A DNA stretch of 45,689 bases, taken from the NCBI GenBank assembly GCA_947461225.1, contig CANHJV010000010.1, positions 1 through 45,689 of the forward strand, given 5' to 3'. Positions 8,440 to 15,827 of this stretch are shown here, in pieces (position 1 is the first letter of the stretch; the number at the start of each line of letters is the position of its first letter). This stretch comes from Gemmatimonadota bacterium. GTDB taxonomy: Bacteria; Gemmatimonadota; Gemmatimonadetes; Gemmatimonadales; Gemmatimonadaceae. The notes beneath the pieces were generated by a model. That model had not been told where the DNA came from, did not search any database, and was given only the letters and a program-made list of their open reading frames with translations. The position numbers and the translations under genes were made by a program.

Positions 8440-11400
8440 TTTTGTGCTCCCGCGCCCACGGCGCGAATACGTTCGATCACGTCGCCGCGCACGGGCTGCG
8501 GCATCGCTTGCAGGTAGCTCGCCAGCATGTCCACATCACGGACAGGTAGCACGTCTACGGAAATCGTACGCGCCAGCATCGTACCTTCGGCATCGTCGAT
8601 CATGAAATCGTTCACGGCCAACGAGTAGATCCGGTCGGGATCGAGCGGCGCGCCGTTGGCGCCGAGCACGCGGACCACGCGCTGCCCTTGCGGCTTGGCC
8701 GGATCGAATTCGATCGTGAGACCACTCACGTGCGTATTCGGCCGGCCATTCCACACCCAGCGCTCGGCATTGGCCACGAGATCGCGGCCGCGCAGACGAA
8801 CACGGACGAGCACGTTACCGAAGGGCGAAATCTGATACACGCCGCCGAACGTGATCGGACCTGCCGGGACGTCCGTGCGGATACCACCGTTGTTCCAAGC
8901 GCCGAAGTCGGCATTGCCCTTCACCCGCGCCGCGTCGGCCACGATGTTGCCCAGCGGATACTGATCGCTGTTCCGCACGAAGGACGTGGCGATGGTCGCC
9001 ACCCGCCGATCGATGCGCACCTGCACTTTGGCTGTGGCCGCCGTGACGATGGAGTCGACCACCGGATCGGCCCCGGCGCGGGCTTCGCCGAACACGCTTC
9101 GCACCTCGGCCCGGGCCGGTCCGCCGTCCAGCGGGATATCGACCACGGCAATGGCGCGGCCGTTCGACGTCGTCTGCACCACGGGCATGTCGCGACGTCG
9201 CAGGGCCACGTTCCAGTGCGCATGGCCCATCACGAACAGGTCGGGCTTGTCGGTGAGCTTGTCGATGATGCTGATACCACCGCCGGTGCAGGCATCCGGC
9301 TTGTCGCGGTCGCAGCGCGCGCCATCATGCGCCAGCGCGATCACGACTTGTGCCCCGCCCGCGCGCAGCGCCCGCACGCGTTCGCTGATGATTGGCGCCG
9401 GATCGAGGAACTTGAGCTGCCGTACGTTACGCGCCTTCGTCGAGGTGGCCGTATGCTCGCCGGCCGTGCCGACAATGCCGATGCGCACGCCACCGCGTAC
9501 CACGACCGTATCGGCGCGCAACCACGGCAGCGGGCGACCATCAGCGCCACGGACGTTGGCGCCAAGGACCGCGTACCGGAGCTCCTGCAAGCGCATACGG
9601 AGCGTGTCCTGTCCGAAATCAAACTCGTGATTGCCGAGCGCACCGGCCGCTACGTGGAGCCGGTTGAATACCGCCACCGTGGGCTTACCCGCATCCCAGT
9701 CGGAGGCCGGCGCGCCGGAGAACAGGTCACCGGCATCGACCACCAGACTCTGGCACAGTCCGGTGCATTCGCGCTGCGCTTGCTCGATCGCCGCCGACAA
9801 CGCCACGGCACCGCCCTGTGAACGCCCACGATCATCCGGGCGGTTCGCCAGCGCGCCGTGAAAGTCACTCATGGTGATCACCCGCAACGTCCGGCCCGGT
9901 GGCGCGGCATCCGCCGGCGCAGCCGCGGGCGCAGCCGCGGGCGCGCCACCAGCCGCCTCACCCGCCCGCCCGCGATTCTGCTCGCGATACGCCATCGCCC
10001 GCGCTGCCGCTGGCTCCAGCCGCCAGTTCACCCTGGCGTACTTGGCCGGATCGAGCGTCCCCGCCTTGGCCACGTCGTCGATGATCAGCGAGCGGATGTC
10101 GATCTCTTTCTGGAATACGACCGGCGCAGTGGCCAGCATCGCGTAGCCGCCACCACCGCTCTGCCGATAGTTGTTGAGCGCCATGGTGAACGAGTCCCCA
10201 GGCTGCACGGCACGGCCGTTCCGTGTGAGCGTCGTGATGCGGGCACCGGCCGGCTTCGACACATCGATGACGTAATCCACCCCCGTCACCACGTCGAAGT
10301 TGTAGCCCGGAATCTTGGGGTCGACCAAACCGCCGGCCGGGGCCGAACCGTCTGGCGACAGCGTGCGGTAGTACAAGGCCGACTGTTCGAGAAACGCGCG
10401 TAACTGGGCGCCCGTAATGCGCACCGCGCGTAGCGTATTCTCGTACGGATACAGCTTAGAGAGCGACGCCTGCGTCACGGCCCCCGTGTCGAGCGTGGCG
10501 TCGAGGGAAAATGCGGCGGTGGCCGACAGCTCCGCCCCCGACGCGCGACGCATCACTTCGTTGATCAAATCGGTAACCGGGGCATCCACCACCCGGGAAC
10601 TGTCGGCACGCCACGTCACCGCGGTACGACCCACCGGCGTGGTCACCCACGTGACCGTGGCCTTGTGCGTCGACGCCGACGCCGCCAGCACGGCTGGCGA
10701 CTCCACGTGGCCGGCCACCCTCACCGACTGACCGCGGTGCTTCACCACCGCCCACTTCCCCTTCGACTTCTCAAGCGTCAACGTGGCCAGCGCCACCGAG
10801 GCCGCCCAGTTACGCGGCTGCACCAGCAAGGCACCATTGATCGTGGAGTCCACCAGCTCAGCGTGCGAATGGCCGTACACCACCAGGTTGATCCCGTCGA
10901 TCTCGCGGGGCACGCGGGCCGCCACATTCTCCGACGGCAGTCCCGTGGCCACCGTGTCATAGGTGGCCGCGCCATCGAGGCCCGAGTGCAGCAGCACGAC
11001 CACCACATCGGCTTTGCGCTTGCGTACCTCGCTCACCGCCCCGCGCACCGACGCCACGATATCGCTCACCGTGAGACCCGCCTCGCGCAGATTGTCGCGG
11101 TCCCACAGCATCGAGCCCGGCGTCGTGCCACCGATGACCGCGATGCGCACCCCCCGCCGGTCGATCAGCGTGTACGGCGCCACAAACGGGCGTCCTTGCG
11201 CATCACGCACGTTGGCGGCCAGGAACGGGAACGCCGCCTTGGAGATCGCCGCCCGCAGCGTCGGGACGCCAAAGTTGAACTCATGATTGCCGAGCACCGC
11301 CGCGTCGTAGTGCATCACGTTCATGGCGGCGATCATCGGGTGCACCGGCGGCGGTGTCACCTTGGCCGCCACATACAGCAGGGGATTGCCGGACAGGAGG

Positions 11401-11648
11401 TCGCCGCCATCCACCAGCAGCACCCGGCCGGGATTGACCGCGCGAACGGAATCCACGATCGTCGCCGCTCCCGCCAAGGAGCGGGCCGGGTCGGCGGCGT
11501 TGGCGTAGTAGTCCCACCCGCGCAGACGCCCATGAACGTCGGTGGTGGCGGCAATCACCAGATCGAACCGTCCCGACTGCGCAGGCAGAGGGGCAACCGC
11601 GGCCAGTGTCAACACAGCCGCGGTGAGTAGCGAAGGCAAGCGTCCCAT
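8436..11648 (-). CDS. Secreted double-module 2',3'-cyclic phosphodiesterase/5'-nucleotidase
   Basis: An exported 1070-residue protein made of two complete UshA/CpdB-type metallophosphoesterase units in tandem. Signal peptide: MGRLPSLLTAAVLTLAAV ending near AQSG. Module 1 (about 25-555) carries DVHG, DGGD, GNHEFNFG and GHSH metal motifs plus a nucleotidase C-terminal domain with NNYRQSGGGGY, most like CpdB (cyclic phosphodiesterase/3'-nucleotidase). An Ala/Pro-rich linker (about 555-583) leads to module 2 with SDFHG, DAGD, GNHEFDFG and GHAH, then a second C-terminal domain, most like UshA 5'-nucleotidase. Single-module relatives are about 520-650 residues, so this is a fusion. First gene of the purine operon. 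It should release nucleosides and phosphate outside the cytoplasm; the specificity of each module is inference. Confidence 0.9.
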   Translation of the reverse strand: MGRLPSLLTAAVLTLAAVAPLPAQSGRFDLVIAATTDVHGRLRGWDYYANAADPARSLAGAATIVDSVRAVNPGRVLLVDGGDLLSGNPLLYVAAKVTPPPVHPMIAAMNVMHYDAAVLGNHEFNFGVPTLRAAISKAAFPFLAANVRDAQGRPFVAPYTLIDRRGVRIAVIGGTTPGSMLWDRDNLREAGLTVSDIVASVRGAVSEVRKRKADVVVVLLHSGLDGAATYDTVATGLPSENVAARVPREIDGINLVVYGHSHAELVDSTINGALLVQPRNWAASVALATLTLEKSKGKWAVVKHRGQSVRVAGHVESPAVLAASASTHKATVTWVTTPVGRTAVTWRADSSRVVDAPVTDLINEVMRRASGAELSATAAFSLDATLDTGAVTQASLSKLYPYENTLRAVRITGAQLRAFLEQSALYYRTLSPDGSAPAGGLVDPKIPGYNFDVVTGVDYVIDVSKPAGARITTLTRNGRAVQPGDSFTMALNNYRQSGGGGYAMLATAPVVFQKEIDIRSLIIDDVAKAGTLDPAKYARVNWRLEPAAARAMAYREQNRGRAGEAAGGAPAAAPAAAPADAAPPGRTLRVITMSDFHGALANRPDDRGRSQGGAVALSAAIEQAQRECTGLCQSLVVDAGDLFSGAPASDWDAGKPTVAVFNRLHVAAGALGNHEFDFGQDTLRMRLQELRYAVLGANVRGADGRPLPWLRADTVVVRGGVRIGIVGTAGEHTATSTKARNVRQLKFLDPAPIISERVRALRAGGAQVVIALAHDGARCDRDKPDACTGGGISIIDKLTDKPDLFVMGHAHWNVALRRRDMPVVQTTSNGRAIAVVDIPLDGGPARAEVRSVFGEARAGADPVVDSIVTAATAKVQVRIDRRVATIATSFVRNSDQYPLGNIVADAARVKGNADFGAWNNGGIRTDVPAGPITFGGVYQISPFGNVLVRVRLRGRDLVANAERWVWNGRPNTHVSGLTIEFDPAKPQGQRVVRVLGANGAPLDPDRIYSLAVNDFMIDDAEGTMLARTISVDVLPVRDVDMLASYLQAMPQPVRGDVIERIRAVGAGAQK

Positions 11649-11654
11649 AGCGGA

Positions 11655-11660
11655 AAGCTA
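11655..11660 (-). promoter_or_regulatory. Putative -10 element (TAGCTT) of the purine operon
   Basis: On the minus strand TAGCTT lies exactly 6 nt before the ATG at 11648. A -10 box here would place transcription initiation at or next to the A of the start codon, i.e. a leaderless mRNA; no Shine-Dalgarno sequence fits in the gap. The same TAGCTT-N6-ATG arrangement precedes pstC at 22423. No clear -35 hexamer is visible. Inference from motif recurrence. Confidence 0.4.
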
Positions 11661-11822
11661 GCGGTACCGGCGGCCAAACGCTTGCCCCTCCTCTCGGCCC
11701 CCGCGAACTTGCCCATATCGGTTCCGGCCGCCGATACGCTTCCGTTACACCGTCGTGGCGGTCCGGTCACGACAAGGGGACAGGTTGACCATCGTGCAGT
11801 GTCGGAACCGGAATAGCCGCTC

Positions 11823-12491
11823 ATGAAACCGCTGATCATCGGGATCGCAGGCGGCACCGGCTCAGGGAAGTCCACGGTCGCACGCAAGGTTGCCGAAGCA
11901 TTGCCCGACGCTTCGGTCGCCTTTCTCGAGATGGACGCGTACTACCGCGACTTCCGGCACCTCACGTTGTCGCAGTTGCATCACGTGAATTGGGATCATC
12001 CCGATGCCTTCGACGTGGAGTTGCTCACCGTGCACCTCGATGCGCTCTCGCGCGGCGAAGCGGTGGACATGCCCGTTTACGAATTCGCGACCCATTCCCG
12101 AAGTGAACGCACCCGACGCATCGCGCCGGCAGACGTGGTCGTCATTGACGGCATCCTGCTGCTGGCCGATACCAATGTGCGTGCGCTGTGCGATGTGAAG
12201 GTCTTCGTCGATGCCGACCCCGACATCCGGCTCATCCGTCGCATTCGCCGCGATACGGCGGTGCGCGGACGGACGCTCGAGTCGGTGCTCGACCAGTACC
12301 TGAACACCGTGCAACCGATGCATCTGCAGTTCGTCGAACCCAGCAAACGCTACGCTGACGTGATCGTCCCGAGAGGCGGCAGCAACCTCGTCGCCATCGA
12401 GATGATCGTCGCCAAGATCCAGCGTCGGCTCGTCTCGCGCGCGGCTGCGCGAACCCCACTGCCCGTGCCCGTAACGGCCGAACCGGCCTGA
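11823..12491 (+). CDS. udk: Uridine kinase
   Basis: Cytoplasmic pyrimidine-salvage kinase that phosphorylates uridine and cytidine with ATP or GTP. The 222-residue protein starts with the P-loop GIAGGTGSGKST, followed by the substrate region LEMDAYYRDFRHL and NWDHPDAFDVELL typical of the family, and VVIDGILLL as the Walker-B-like strand. RRIRRDTAVRGRTLESVLDQY is the lid region. Length is typical. The stop codon is 12 nt before the PhoB-like regulator, so the three plus-strand genes may share a transcript. Confident. Confidence 0.95.
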   Translation: MKPLIIGIAGGTGSGKSTVARKVAEALPDASVAFLEMDAYYRDFRHLTLSQLHHVNWDHPDAFDVELLTVHLDALSRGEAVDMPVYEFATHSRSERTRRIAPADVVVIDGILLLADTNVRALCDVKVFVDADPDIRLIRRIRRDTAVRGRTLESVLDQYLNTVQPMHLQFVEPSKRYADVIVPRGGSNLVAIEMIVAKIQRRLVSRAAARTPLPVPVTAEPA

Positions 12492-12503
12492 GTCTGACAC
12501 TGC

Positions 12504-13220
12504 ATGCAAGCTGCGCCGTCCTCTGAACGCATCCTCGTCGTTGACGATGAGCCCGAGATTGTCGCGCTCGTCACCTATCATCTCGCGAAAGTCGGGTACC
12601 GCGTCGCGACGGCGGCTACCGGACAGGAAGCGCTCGATCTCGCCCGTCGTGAGCGACCCTCACTGATGGTGCTCGACCTCATGCTGCCTGGCATCTCCGG
12701 GTTCGATGTGCTCGAGCAGCTTCGGTCCGATGAGAGCACCCGCGACATCGCCGTCCTGATGCTCACCGCGCGCCGCGAAGAGCCCGATCGCATTCGCGGG
12801 CTCTCGCTGGGCGCCGACGATTACCTCACCAAGCCGTTCAGCCCGGCCGAACTCGTGCTGCGCGTCGGGGCCATCCTGCGCCGGACCGGCAACACCGCCC
12901 CCGTGAACGCCGACACGCTCGTGATCGGGCCCCTGCACATCGACCGCGCGGCCATGGCCGTGAAAGTCGAAGGACAGGAAGTCGATCTCACGCCCACCGA
13001 ATTCAAGCTGCTCCTCACGCTGGTGGAGCGGCGCGGCCGCGTGCAGGGTCGTGGGCTGTTGCTGGAAACGGTGTGGGATGCCGCCCCCGATATTCAGACG
13101 CGGACGGTCGACATGCACGTCCAGCGGCTGCGCACCAAACTCGGCGCCGCCGGTGACATGATCGAGACCGTGCGCGGCTTCGGCTACCGCTTCCGTGCGG
13201 CCATGCCGCGCGGCGCGTGA
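12504..13220 (+). CDS. phoB: PhoB-like OmpR-family response regulator
   Basis: DNA-binding response regulator of 238 residues. Receiver domain (about 8-125): acidic pair DDEPE near residue 14, phospho-acceptor Asp58 in MVLDLMLPG, the switch Thr in LMLTARR, and the invariant Lys in TKPFSPAE. C-terminal winged helix (about 135-235): DLTPTEFKLLLTLVER, RTVDMHVQRLRTKL and VRGFGYRFR, very close to the PhoB pattern. The histidine kinase gene follows after 37 nt. The phosphate genes start 2.5 kb downstream and carry 11-bp-phased direct repeats of the kind PhoB binds, which supports the phosphate-starvation role. The name phoB rests on family resemblance plus context. Confidence 0.85.
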   Translation: MQAAPSSERILVVDDEPEIVALVTYHLAKVGYRVATAATGQEALDLARRERPSLMVLDLMLPGISGFDVLEQLRSDESTRDIAVLMLTARREEPDRIRGLSLGADDYLTKPFSPAELVLRVGAILRRTGNTAPVNADTLVIGPLHIDRAAMAVKVEGQEVDLTPTEFKLLLTLVERRGRVQGRGLLLETVWDAAPDIQTRTVDMHVQRLRTKLGAAGDMIETVRGFGYRFRAAMPRGA

Positions 13221-13257
13221 ACGCACCGCGACCGGCCGCCCCCGCTCAGCGCGCGTC

Positions 13258-14676
13258 ATGAGACTCGCGCAGCGCATCGTCGTGAACAGCTTCGTCGTCG
13301 CGACGCTCCTGGTCGGCATTGTGCTGTTCGCCGTGGAGCGGCGCGTCACCGAGCGCGTACGCGCCGAGGAGCCCACCGCGGCCGCGTCGGCCGATGAGTT
13401 TCTCGCCAAGGTCCGTCGCGACATCGTCATCGCCGGACTGGCCGCGCTGCTCGTCGGCGTGGCGTTGGCGCAGGTGCTCGCCGCGCCCGTCGCTCGTCCC
13501 ATCGAGGAACTGCGCGACGTGGCCCGCGGTCTGGCCGCCGGCGACCTCACGCAACGTCCGTCCCGCGCGATCGCGGGGGGCGAAGTCGGCGATCTGGCGG
13601 AAGCCCTTCGGCGCCTCGCCGAACAGCTCGAGGCCCGCCTACAGGCGTTGCAGGGCGAAGAGGCGCTCCTGGTCGCCCTCACCGAATCGCTCAACGAAGG
13701 GGTCATCGCCGTCGATGCGCGGCAACGGGTGGTGCGGATCAACGAGACCGCGCGACAGCTGCTTCGCCTGCGCGAGCCGGTGCCCTTCCCCGCCGACTTC
13801 CTGCCGCGCGACCGCACGCTGCGCGAAGCGCTGTCGGCCGTGCTCTCCGGCGCCGAAGCAGTCCCCGACGAAGTCCGCGTCGATGATCGCACGCTCTCGC
13901 TCACCGCGCGTCCGCTGCCAGACGGCGGCGCCGTCCTGGCCCTGTATGATCTCACGCCGGTCCGTCGCCTCGAAGCGGTCCGCCGTGATTTCGTGGCCAA
14001 CGTGTCGCACGAACTGCGCACGCCGCTGACCGTGATCGGCGGCTTCGTGGAGACGCTGCAGGACGAGGAGCTGCCCCCCGACCTGCGCCGTCAGTTCCTC
14101 GCGATGTGCGAGGGCAACGTCCATCGCATGCAGCGCATCGTGGACGATCTGCTCGACCTGTCGCGTATCGAATCGGGAGGATGGGTGCCCAACCCGACCG
14201 ATCTCGACGTGGCGTCGATCGCCGCCGAGGTCCTCGCCCCGCTGCAGACGGCGGCGACCACGAAGGGCGTGGCCCTCCGAACCGAGATCGGCGCCGGTGC
14301 CGACCACCTGTCCATCGACCCCACGGCCGCGCGACAGATTTTAAGCAACCTCGCCGAGAACGCCCTGCGCCACACCACCACCGGTGAGGTCGTGCTCTTC
14401 TCGCAGATCGATGACGGTGGGACGCGCATCGGCGTGCGTGACACCGGCTGCGGCATCGGCCCCGAACACCTGCCTCGGATCTTCGAGCGGTTTTACCGGG
14501 CCGACCCCGGTCGCTCGCGCGAAGCCGGCGGTACGGGGCTGGGGCTGGCCATCGTGCGCCATCTGGCCGAGTCCCACGGGGGCAAGGTCAAGGCCGAGTC
14601 GGAGCCCGGCGTCGGCACCACGATCTCGGCCTGGATCCCTGCCGACGACTCCGCGGAGAGCTACTCCGTAGGCTGA
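13258..14676 (+). CDS. phoR: PhoR-like sensor histidine kinase
   Basis: Inner-membrane sensor kinase of 472 residues from the ATG at 13258; the earlier ATG of the ORF track (13195) overlaps the regulator and gives an Arg-rich N terminus instead of a membrane segment. Order: membrane segment (VNSFVVATLLVGIVLFAV), a short external loop of about 40 residues, a second membrane segment, HAMP (PVARPIEELRDVARGLAAGD), PAS (EALLVALTESLNEGVIAVDA), HisKA with the phosphorylated His in FVANVSHELRTPL, and an ATPase domain with LAENALRHT, DTGCGIGPEHL and GGTGLGLAIV. The tiny external loop suggests sensing through a partner, as PhoR does through PstSCAB/PhoU, rather than direct ligand binding. Its 3' end overlaps the convergent sirtuin gene by 16 bp. 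Confidence 0.87.
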   Translation: MRLAQRIVVNSFVVATLLVGIVLFAVERRVTERVRAEEPTAAASADEFLAKVRRDIVIAGLAALLVGVALAQVLAAPVARPIEELRDVARGLAAGDLTQRPSRAIAGGEVGDLAEALRRLAEQLEARLQALQGEEALLVALTESLNEGVIAVDARQRVVRINETARQLLRLREPVPFPADFLPRDRTLREALSAVLSGAEAVPDEVRVDDRTLSLTARPLPDGGAVLALYDLTPVRRLEAVRRDFVANVSHELRTPLTVIGGFVETLQDEELPPDLRRQFLAMCEGNVHRMQRIVDDLLDLSRIESGGWVPNPTDLDVASIAAEVLAPLQTAATTKGVALRTEIGAGADHLSIDPTAARQILSNLAENALRHTTTGEVVLFSQIDDGGTRIGVRDTGCGIGPEHLPRIFERFYRADPGRSREAGGTGLGLAIVRHLAESHGGKVKAESEPGVGTTISAWIPADDSAESYSVG

Positions 14677-15605
14677 TCCGATCTCGGCGGGCTCGCCGAT
14701 GTGTCGTCCAACGGGCGTGGCGCGGCGTCGGAAGAGGACACGGCGCTCTCGCGGAGCGACGGAGCCGCCGATTCATGACGTCGGGCGCGGCGACCGGCGA
14801 ACGCTTCGGCCATCAGGCGCGGCAGCATCACCCCCGCCGGTCCCTCGATCGGCAAAATGCTCGGGCCCCGACGCTGCCCGTCCATACTGGGATTCACCAC
14901 GATCACGGTGGCACCGTGGGTGGCCGAGATCCACGGCAACGACGCCGCGGGTTCCACCAGATTTGACGTGCCCACCGAGAGGAACACGTCACAGGCCACC
15001 GCTGCACTGCGGGCCGCCTCGAACTCCGCCATCGGCATCGGCTCGCCGAACCACACCACATCCGGCCGCATCAGGGCCCCACAGGTCGGGCACTTCGGTG
15101 GCTCCGCAGCCTGTGCGTCTGTGGGCACCATGGTACCAGGACAGCCGGCACTGCAACGCGCCCGCATGAGCGAGCCATGCAGGCTGATGACGTCACGCGA
15201 CCCGGCCCGTTCGTGCAGGTCGTCCACGTTCTGCGTCACCAGCGTGCAGTGCGCCACCCGCGAGGCCAGCGTGACCAGCGCCTGATGCGCCGGATTGGGC
15301 TGGGCCGCCCGCACCATGGTGCGACGGGCGGCATACCACTGCCACACGCGATTCGGATGCGCCGCAAAGGCGTCGGGGGTGGCCAACTCCTGCGGCGAAT
15401 ACTTCGCCCAGAGCCCCGTTTGGGCATCGCGAAACGTCGGGATACCGCTTTCGGCCGATACGCCGGCGCCGGCGAGCACGCACACGTGTTCGGCCGCCCG
15501 AAGGGCACGGGCCGCGACCGAGAGGGCCTCGGCGCGGGTCTGCGGGTCGGTCGGCGGGGGCGACGCGACGCGTCGACGCTCGAGCAGGGGATCAGAGGGA
15601 GCCAT
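14661..15605 (-). CDS. Sir2-family NAD-dependent protein deacylase
   Basis: Sirtuin of 314 residues that removes acyl groups from lysine using NAD+. Seen: the NAD-binding GAGVSAESGIPTFR, TQNVDDLHERAG, the catalytic His in SLHGSLMRARC, a zinc ribbon with two Cys pairs (the first as CSAGC, the second as CPTC), and SVGTSNLVEPAA. WYAARR carries the YxxR pair that in SIRT5/CobB-type class III sirtuins binds succinyl or malonyl groups, so desuccinylase activity is likely. N-terminal (about 35 residues) and C-terminal (about 40) extensions are low-complexity. The gene converges on phoR and overlaps its end by 16 bp. Family secure; acyl preference inferred. Confidence 0.93.
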   Translation of the reverse strand: MAPSDPLLERRRVASPPPTDPQTRAEALSVAARALRAAEHVCVLAGAGVSAESGIPTFRDAQTGLWAKYSPQELATPDAFAAHPNRVWQWYAARRTMVRAAQPNPAHQALVTLASRVAHCTLVTQNVDDLHERAGSRDVISLHGSLMRARCSAGCPGTMVPTDAQAAEPPKCPTCGALMRPDVVWFGEPMPMAEFEAARSAAVACDVFLSVGTSNLVEPAASLPWISATHGATVIVVNPSMDGQRRGPSILPIEGPAGVMLPRLMAEAFAGRRARRHESAAPSLRESAVSSSDAAPRPLDDTSASPPRSDQPTE

Positions 15606-15678
15606 TACACGGCGAGAATATCACGACAGGGCACGGCGCACCAGCCCCCTTGCCCGTCGGCTCTCGCCTCAGGACTCC

Positions 15679-15732
15679 GTGACACAACCGTTGCACAACC
15701 GTGCGGAGATCGAAACCTGAGTCACGAAGCTT
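15679..15732 (+). promoter_or_regulatory. PHO-box-like promoter of the TonB receptor gene
   Basis: Direct repeats with an 11-bp period: half-site GTGACAC (15679-15685), linker AACC, half-site GTTGCAC (15690-15696), linker AACC, and a weaker third half-site GTGCGGA (15701-15707). Known PHO boxes are 7-bp direct repeats with 4-bp linkers, and GTGACAC is close to the reverse complement of the E. coli CTGTCAT half-site. An AAGCTT hexamer at 15727-15732, exactly 20 nt after the start-to-end count used at pstC, could be the -10. The start codon is about 95 nt downstream. Binding by the PhoB-like protein is inference. Confidence 0.65.
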
Positions 15733-15827
15733 ACCTGTCATCCGGAGCCCACGCGGTCCGGAATGCCTGGAACCACGAGCGCCCGAACGGGCGTCTCCGC
15801 AGTCTACATATACCGACCCGATCATCC

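Noticed and set aside
11744-11772. Possible PHO box before udk-phoB-phoR
   Set aside because: GTTACAC is followed at 11-bp steps by GTGGCGG and GTCACGA, a poor match to the four-site motif; autoregulation cannot be claimed.
15177-15827. 217-residue N-terminal extension of the TonB receptor
   Set aside because: It lies over the sir2 gene and the promoter region; the signal peptide starts at 15828.
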